NCBI GenBank assembly: GCA_944472135.2
Contig: OX235263.1
Location: forward strand, 26,155,379-26,219,378
Length of the DNA: 64,000 bases
Source of the DNA: Trichobilharzia regenti
Lineage: Eukaryota; Platyhelminthes; Trematoda; Strigeidida; Schistosomatidae
Reading direction: 5' to 3'
In this document: positions 58,331 to 64,000 of the stretch, one piece after another
Numbering within the stretch: position 1 is the first letter of the stretch
Layout of the letters: each line of letters begins with the position of its first letter
Position numbers and translations under genes: made by a program
Notes under the pieces: generated by a model
The model's database searches: none
Told to the model about the DNA's origin: nothing
What the model saw: the letters and a program-made list of their open reading frames with translations, nothing else

Positions 58331-58559
58331 GTATGGTATAATGTCAAATCGTAGATTGTCTACAAGTTAACGTTTCAACAGCTAAATATTTGATATATAT
58401 AAATACACCCATTGTCTGAACCAGGCCATGTAGTTATTGAATTGTACAGTTGTCCTCCAGGTTGTGCGGGAAAATCGACCTCGTTTCGTTTTCATTCTGT
58501 GGTTGTAGGCATACGATAACCAACCAATATTGAGGTAAGTGCAACTTTTACTATGGATT

Positions 58560-59735
58560 GAAAGCTGTTTTATAAGCACATTGGCCTCCTTTGAAAAGGC
58601 ACTTAATGACACACTAAGTGAGTTTGTAATTGATACCAATGGTAATTCCCATGTAAGAGTTTCAGAAATCATAGGCCCATTTAATGTATGAACTCAGAGA
58701 CTACACCTGTTGTTTGTTTTGTCTCTATTTATAATTCCAGACAAAAAAGCATCAGTCATGACAATAACACCCATTTAACCAAGAGTCGATCAAACTATGT
58801 CTACCTGATACAAAGGGCGAACCATAATCAACATACCAATGAAATATGAGAAAACAAGGTCGAAACTTACCGCAACATCTCATGGAAAGATAAAAGTTAC
58901 TTGGACATCATTTATAATCTACCAACTGGTCTCCTACCCAAAAAGAATGCGGCGATGTTTTATCCAAAATGACGAAGAAATACATAAACCCACAGCAGCT
59001 GTTGTTAACACTCAGTGGGGATAGGAGCCAACAAAGTAATCCTTTCAAAGCATATGTATACTTCAAATGGGCACGGAGACTTTGTAGAATACGTTATAAT
59101 CCAAATCACTGCCTAAACAGCGCCAATAAACCTGGATATATATGCGTTGGTGGCACAGTGGTTAGGACTCTCGACGACCATGTACATGGTCCGGGGTTCG
59201 AGCCCACACCGGCGCACACCAGATATCTAAGGTCGGCCTGCGAAATTTGGGCTACCGATATCCATGCTGAAAATTCCATACTTGTACCAAAAATACAATG
59301 TGGAATCAAGCTGTTACCAAAAAAAAATTAAATAAAAAAATAAAATAAAAAAATAATAACGAAAACATGCTGACAGCTGCATCTCAGATCAAGTTGATTC
59401 ATTCGTTGGTAATGATCTACTCCTGCATGTATTATTCGACATTTTGAATGAAATGGTTCGCAGTTATTCTGATAGTAGTAGGTCGAAATGAAGAAAAAAC
59501 TCACCAGTTGCTGAATCAAAAGTGCTTCACTGCATCTTAAAATGTATTCTAACTGCTATGATTAATTCCAAACCATTCATCTCATAATCACTCAAGTTCC
59601 ATGAACGATCCAATTCTACCATTTGAAGACGCTGGCGAACATGCTGTAAAGGAGTATTCATGATCTGAAATGAAGAAGCAACTGGTCTTCAAATAGTTTT
59701 TCAACACTTTACTCAACTTACGAATACAGTCCGCC
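58560..59735 (-). repeat. Inverted segmental duplicate, copy B
   Basis: Reverse complement of 2664-3610, lying some 55 kb away. It starts in the CR1-like 3' end (58560-58700, plus strand) and ends in the host-gene fragment (minus strand). A SINE at 59145-59351 accounts for most of its extra length. Confidence 0.8.
59145..59351 (+). mobile_element. tRNA-derived SINE
   Basis: The tRNA-like head (59144-59216) has an A box (TGGCACAGTGG) and a B box (GGTTCGAGCCC) for RNA polymerase III, and its ends pair as a 7-bp acceptor stem (GCGTTGG/CCGGCGC). CGACCATGTACATGGTC replaces an anticodon arm. A body of about 100 bp and an A-rich tail follow. Copy A of the surrounding duplication lacks it, giving a clean empty site. 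Confidence 0.82.
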
Positions 59736-59788
59736 ATGCAGACACAAGTGGAGCAAATGGAGGATTCTGGAATCGACCTCGGCACCAT
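59527..59788 (-). pseudogene. Spliced host-gene fragment, copy B
   Basis: Minus-strand exon 1 (59722 up to about 59788) reads RGRFQNPPFAPLVSAWRTVF. A 78-bp GT-AG intron (59644-59721) follows, then exon 2 (59527-59643) reads HVRQRLQMVELDRSWNLSDY and ends in a TGA after KMQ. Copy A has Arg instead of this stop and stays open. The open join across a good intron suggests that this was a real gene. The family is not recognised. Confidence 0.4.
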
Positions 59789-59799
59789 TTGATGCAGTA

Positions 59800-60400
59800 A
59801 AACAACCCAACATGACCTTATCTAGTTTTCGCATCCACGATCAAATTTCTTTCCTGTTATAAAACTACGATAAGACTGCTGAAAAAATGGAATAAATATA
59901 TCACTGATCTCAACATAATACATCAATAATCTTTAAGCCAAGAGTGCTGTTCACAACAAAGTTATATAGGAGAATTGACTTCAAGCTTTTTTTCCCAGAT
60001 ATCCGTATTACATTCATGTGATGTCTGGGTTTTTTGTTAATGCGAAGACAATATTTCTATATCTCTTTATGTGCTACACAAACAGACTTTATAGCAGACT
60101 TTTCCGACTGACTTTGATGTCAGAGAGAACAACCAAACTGTAAATTCATCATACATCAAATTATGTGTATCTATATAATAACTTATCCATGCCTGTACAA
60201 TAGGTATTTTCCTGCATAAACAGGAAGGAATATATTGTTATTATTAAAACAATATTTATGCATGCCTATACAATTGGTGTACCCTACATAGCTAGGGAAA
60301 AAAATGTACTTTATTATATTATCTTTACTAAATATGCTTATTAATATTGTGTAAATTATCGAATTGATGATGCCTGTAAACTGGCATCCCTCATATAAAA
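59800..60400. other. No gene recognised
   Basis: AT-rich DNA without frames or repeats that I can name. Confidence 0.3.
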
Positions 60401-60401
60401 A

Positions 60402-60436
60402 ATATATATATTATTATATATATTATTATTATTATA
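60402..60436. repeat. TA/ATT-rich simple repeat
   Basis: Mixed TATATA and ATT units next to the SINE tail. Confidence 0.8.
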
Positions 60437-60463
60437 AAAGTAAAAGTCCTAAAGTGAATCATT

Positions 60464-60697
60464 TTTTTTTCCTTCACGTTCACAGTGGAACATAGGGCTC
60501 CAAGCTATAGGCTTGAAGATTCCGTAGCAGTGTTGATTTTTTTACAGGATGGGGTAGCTAACCTCATGCCCAACCTTTCCTCCTTACGAGTCTCACTACT
60601 GGCTTAGCGAGGTAAAGGTGTGCGCCGGCCGGGGCTCGAACCTCCGACCATGTGCATGGTCGGCGAGCGTCTTAACCGCTGTGCCACCGACGCACAA
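60464..60697 (-). mobile_element. tRNA-derived SINE with TSD
   Basis: The head (60621-60693) reads with A box TGGCACAGCGG and B box GGTTCGAGCCC, an acceptor stem GCGTCGG/CCGGCGC, and a CCGACCATG/CATGGTCGG hairpin in place of the anticodon arm. The body ends GAGCCCTATGTTCCACTGTG and a short A tail. Flanking direct repeats AGTGAATCATT (60453-60463) and AGTAAATCATT (60698-60708) differ at one base. The head is closely related to the SINE at 59.1 kb, but the 3' end differs. Confidence 0.85.
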
Positions 60698-60719
60698 AGT
60701 AAATCATTAAAGTGTAATA

Positions 60720-61780
60720 AAATGAGCAAGTGCGAGATATCATGCAATATACCATACGAAGTTATATTCTGGCTCATTTGATTGATAGTGGTCACCAAGT
60801 GGACAAAAATAGTGCTTTTAAAGTTATTTATCGCATTCCATCGAGTCTTTCGAACGGAATCAGGACCCGTCATTTACACTTATCCGAAGCTATTGGAATT
60901 CGAGAGAACAATCCTAGTCTTTGTATACAAAAGAAATTTGTTCCACCTTTGTCTCTCCCTTGGACTAGGTGAATCCTATTCAAAACTCTCCCACCCTTTC
61001 TTATCATCCACCTCCTTCGAACTTTTATGATATTTATTTAAACTCTGACTATCGTTCCATTTGATTTGACCTAATTCATTTCTTTGTTGAATTGTCTACA
61101 TATATGCATATACCAACTTTGTTACTCTTATCACCTGTATAAGCCTTATTATCGATATTTTGTTATCATCATAACCATCGTTATTAACTTCATTCAAAAC
61201 ATTTACCACATTATTATTATTGCTATTATTATTTGATCCACAAAATCACCGTCATTGGTTAAAATTTTATGTATATAAGTCTATGTAAATCACAGTAAAG
61301 CCTGAAGAAGACCTAATTGAAAAAAATATTGCTCGCTTATATGTCTTGTTCTAATATATCAATAATAAATACATTTATATAGGAAATAGAATGGTAAGGC
61401 AATTAATCCCCAGGCTGACAACGTTCATTTGCAATGTATAATGCTACCCATATAGTTCTTACTATCATGATGTCCACTTTTGGTTTTAATACATTTACCC
61501 TAATGCCGGTTTTTTATTTTATAACTTTTCGTACATTTGATGCACAACCGTACCCTACAGAGAATAGGAATAGAATAAGTCGAATCAGATTCATAAAGAG
61601 CTATAAAAATTGAGGTTTAATGGAATGTAATGAGGATCAAGTAAAGACGTTATTTGAAAATAAATGAGATGAGACATTTTGAAGTGGTATTCAAAGATCC
61701 GACAATGGATATCAAGTTAACTTAAAAGATGCCACATAAATCTGTGCAGAGCCCACGTGGTCGCATCTCAACAATTATTA
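60720..61780. other. No gene recognised
   Basis: AT-rich DNA with ATT/TTA runs near 61210. No motif seen. Confidence 0.3.
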
Positions 61781-61784
61781 TTAT

Positions 61785-63044
61785 ATCCCTTAGTTCCTAG
61801 AGGAACATAGGGCTTCAGCTGCGCACCTCCATTGCCTTCTGTTTTCTGCCAACTTTTTCACCCCGCTTCCAGTCTGTCCACATGCTTACATCTCCTCCTC
61901 ACATGACCTCCTCCAAGTCACCGTTGGACAACCAACTCGCTGCTTCCTTTTCGGGATCCACTTGAGCGGTGGCTTGTCTAGTGATGTCACTTGATGGTTT
62001 CCTCAGAGTATGGCCAATCCATCTTCATTTCTTCCTGCATATTTGTTTCATAATCGGTTCCTGATTGTTTCGCTCCCAGAGATCCCTGTTGCTGGTCTTT
62101 TCTGCCAGGGCATCTGATCTTGAGTATTGTGCGAAGACAATTGTTAATGAAGGTTTGAAGTTTGTTTGAGGTGCTTTTTATGACTCGCCAAGTCTCTGAT
62201 CTGTATAGTAGGTGGCACTGACTTCACATTGAAGTTGAAGATCCGGATCTTGTTTTTGATGCTGAGTGCTGTTGACTTCCACACAGACTTAAGAGTAATG
62301 AAAGCTTGTCTTGCTTTTCCGATTCCAGGTTCGATATCCACGTCAGATCCGTCCACCTATAGTTGAAACGGTACTTCCCAGGTAGGTAGAGGAGGTTGTT
62401 TCTTTCAGATTGCTTCCATTTATGCTGTTTGGTGTCTGTTGTTCCTGCTGTTGGTGTTGGCCAGGAATCTTCATCACCTTTGTTTCATCTATGTTCATCT
62501 GAAGTCCTATCTTTGGTGCTTCTCCTGCCAACTTGCTGCTTTTGACTTGCATATCTTCTAGTTTGTGGGAAATCAGACATATATCACTGGCGAAGTCCAG
62601 ATCCTCCAACCCTCTTTTTGTGTGAGTCCATTTTGTGCCTGTTTCCTCATTTCCCGTTGTCTGTCGCATTATCCAACCTACTACAATCAGAAAGACAATT
62701 GGTGATAGTAAGCAGCCTTGTCTCACTCCCGTCCTCACTTCGAAGGATTCCGTAAGTTTCCTGTTGTGGATTACTTGGCATGCAACATTGTCGTTTAACT
62801 GTTGGATGAGATGTATAATTGTCGATAGGACCCCGTAGTAGTGAAGTAGTTGCAAAAATGACCTCTCGATCGACGCTGTCGAAGGCCTTTTCAAAGTCGA
62901 TGAAGTTGAGATAGAGAGGTGACTGCCATTCCAAGCTTTGTTCAATGATGATCCGTAGTGTGTCAATTTGATCAATACAAAAATTGTGTCAGCCACTTCT
63001 CGTAAGCCGTTAATGCCCAACTCTTGCTACGCTGGGAATCACGC
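61785..63044 (-). pseudogene. RTE (SR3/Perere-like) retrotransposon, interrupted
   Basis: The minus-strand frame 62343-63020 covers the polymerase: GLREVADTIFVLIK, FEKAFDSVDR in a shifted frame, TGVRQGCLLSPIVFLIVVG and LDFASDICLIS, where the catalytic FADD has become FASD. ETKVMKIPGQHQQQEQQTP, GSNLKETTSSTYLGS and a C-terminal tail follow, to a 3' end with GAAGCCCTATGTTCCT near 61800. The N-terminal side is cut at 63045 by the LTR of another element and would continue beyond the window. Confidence 0.82.
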
Positions 63045-63306
63045 TGTTCCTCGAAGCTTCTCAGAAACGCTTAGTAATAACGGACGCAAAAACCAGAACA
63101 CAGATTGGCGACTCGAGAATTCTTTATTCTGACACCAACATATAGTCAACTTTACAACTAGGATTTCTGAAGTTTTTGTACTTGCTTTCTGAATAGCGAT
63201 CGATGAGACGATGACTGGTGTGTTAATGCCTGCGCAAAAAATATAGGGAAGTTGGGTTTGAGCAAACAACCATGAATTCATCGTTCAATCTTCAACTACA
63301 TTGACA
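63045..63306 (-). mobile_element. LTR of a retrotransposon
   Basis: Read on the minus strand it begins TGTCAATG directly after a G-run (GGGGGG, a likely polypurine tract end) and ends GGAACA, giving TG...CA ends and 262 bp. A 110-bp piece of the same LTR is at 47.98-48.09 kb. It lies against broken RTE sequence, so it is the 3' LTR of an element inserted into the RTE copy. Confidence 0.65.
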
Positions 63307-64000
63307 CCCCCCGGCAAAAAAGGGATCCATCCCTTTTTTCCTTCACGACCAATGCACGTTGACTTGGATGCCATTGCGAGAACCTGGGTCACACGGACAG
63401 AGCTGAAATGGAAAACAAACAGAAAAGCCAACACACCACAAGCATACTCACAGCACAATCTCACACATCGCTGACGACCTGCGCCTCCAGACAGAGACGT
63501 CCTCTTGACATCTTGCAACACAATCGCCATTTGCTAGAATGACTCTTGCAGAATGCAACGTGACCACAGCACCACCTCATGATACTCCACGCACGTCCTC
63601 GTATTTACTCACTACCAATTACCACTGCAATCGCTTGTCACTCATTCTGCTTCAGTTCTAGTAACGGTGACGTACGTAAGCCCCAGTCGTCTACACTCCC
63701 GCTCCCCGGCGTGGGGGATCACAGTTAATCATTATCTCCGTATGCATGTCATTCTCAGCAATAGCCTAGCCTCCCCGGCGTATACGACCCATCTGCTATC
63801 ATTAACAACAATCAATTCATTCACGGATGTAGAAGACTCGAAACAACTTCAGAAGTAATCACGACGAAAAGTTTAACAAAATTATGCAATAACAACAAGG
63901 TACGAAAACAACAAGTAAACACAATGAGTCCAAAAAACACCAATTGATATGACACACCACACATATATACAAACAGTACACACAAACTCGCGGATCATGT
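63307..64000 (-). mobile_element. Internal 3' region of the LTR retrotransposon (partial)
   Basis: Sequence upstream of the 3' LTR, including a purine-rich GGAAAAAAGGGATGG tract and the G-run. No pol domain is visible in the 0.7 kb before the window ends, so the element cannot be classified. Confidence 0.4.

Noticed and set aside
59144..59216. tRNA gene.
   Set aside because: A and B boxes and an acceptor stem exist, but the anticodon arm is replaced by a long hairpin and a body with A-rich tail follows; it is a SINE head. The same holds at 60621-60693.

Overview
The window looks like nuclear DNA of a digenean flatworm, most likely a Schistosoma-like blood fluke. It is AT-rich, gene-poor and packed with decayed retrotransposons of the kinds that fill schistosome genomes: RTE-clade elements with SR2/SR3/Perere-like proteins, several CR1/Jockey-like elements, Ty3/Gypsy remnants, tRNA-derived SINEs and Mutator-like transposase relics. 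Genus and family names come from recognising protein motifs by eye; no database search was possible.

Layout. 0-12 kb: a Mutator-like transposase relic (-), a short spliced-gene fragment, a CR1-like 3' end (-), a decayed CR1-like element (+), two possible terminal exons of a host gene (7436-7683), and a full-length-looking CR1-like element on the minus strand with intact ORF1 (PHD-type zinc finger) and ORF2 (endonuclease plus reverse transcriptase). 12-21 kb: mostly unassigned AT-rich DNA with a second Mutator-like relic (+) that shares an intron position with the first, an 82-bp perfect palindrome, and a 5'-truncated reverse-transcriptase fragment.

21-45.6 kb: the dominant structure is an inverted repeat with two arms of about 12 kb (about 21.07-33.10 kb and 33.57-45.58 kb) around a 0.48 kb spacer, ending at a 100-N assembly gap. 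Each arm carries the same cargo in mirror image: an RTE element with an LTR-like insertion, a small two-exon candidate secreted-protein gene, further RTE pieces, and a candidate micro-exon gene (MEG-like). That gene has a TATA box, a signal-peptide first exon and a chain of short exons, nearly all a multiple of 3 long and all joining in phase 1. The two mirrored copies are transcribed outward from the palindrome centre. The MEG-like pair is the most interesting content; it is my own reading of splice signals and needs transcript support.

45.7-53.8 kb: nested retrotransposons. A CR1-like element (-) with ORF1 and a truncated endonuclease abuts the gap. Two inverted copies of a related ORF1 lie at 48.5 and 53.7 kb, one split by a 3.2 kb non-LTR element with a 682-codon reverse-transcriptase ORF and a 4-bp target-site duplication. 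53.9-64 kb: a C/T-rich minisatellite, 3 kb of unrecognised DNA, a Gypsy pol relic, an inverted duplicate of the 2.7-3.6 kb region carrying an inserted SINE, a second SINE, and an RTE element interrupted by an LTR retrotransposon that runs off the end.

Most coding potential here belongs to mobile elements. Host-gene candidates are the mirrored MEG-like gene, the mirrored small secreted-protein gene, the exons at 7.4-7.7 kb, and the duplicated gene fragment at 2.7 and 59.6 kb.
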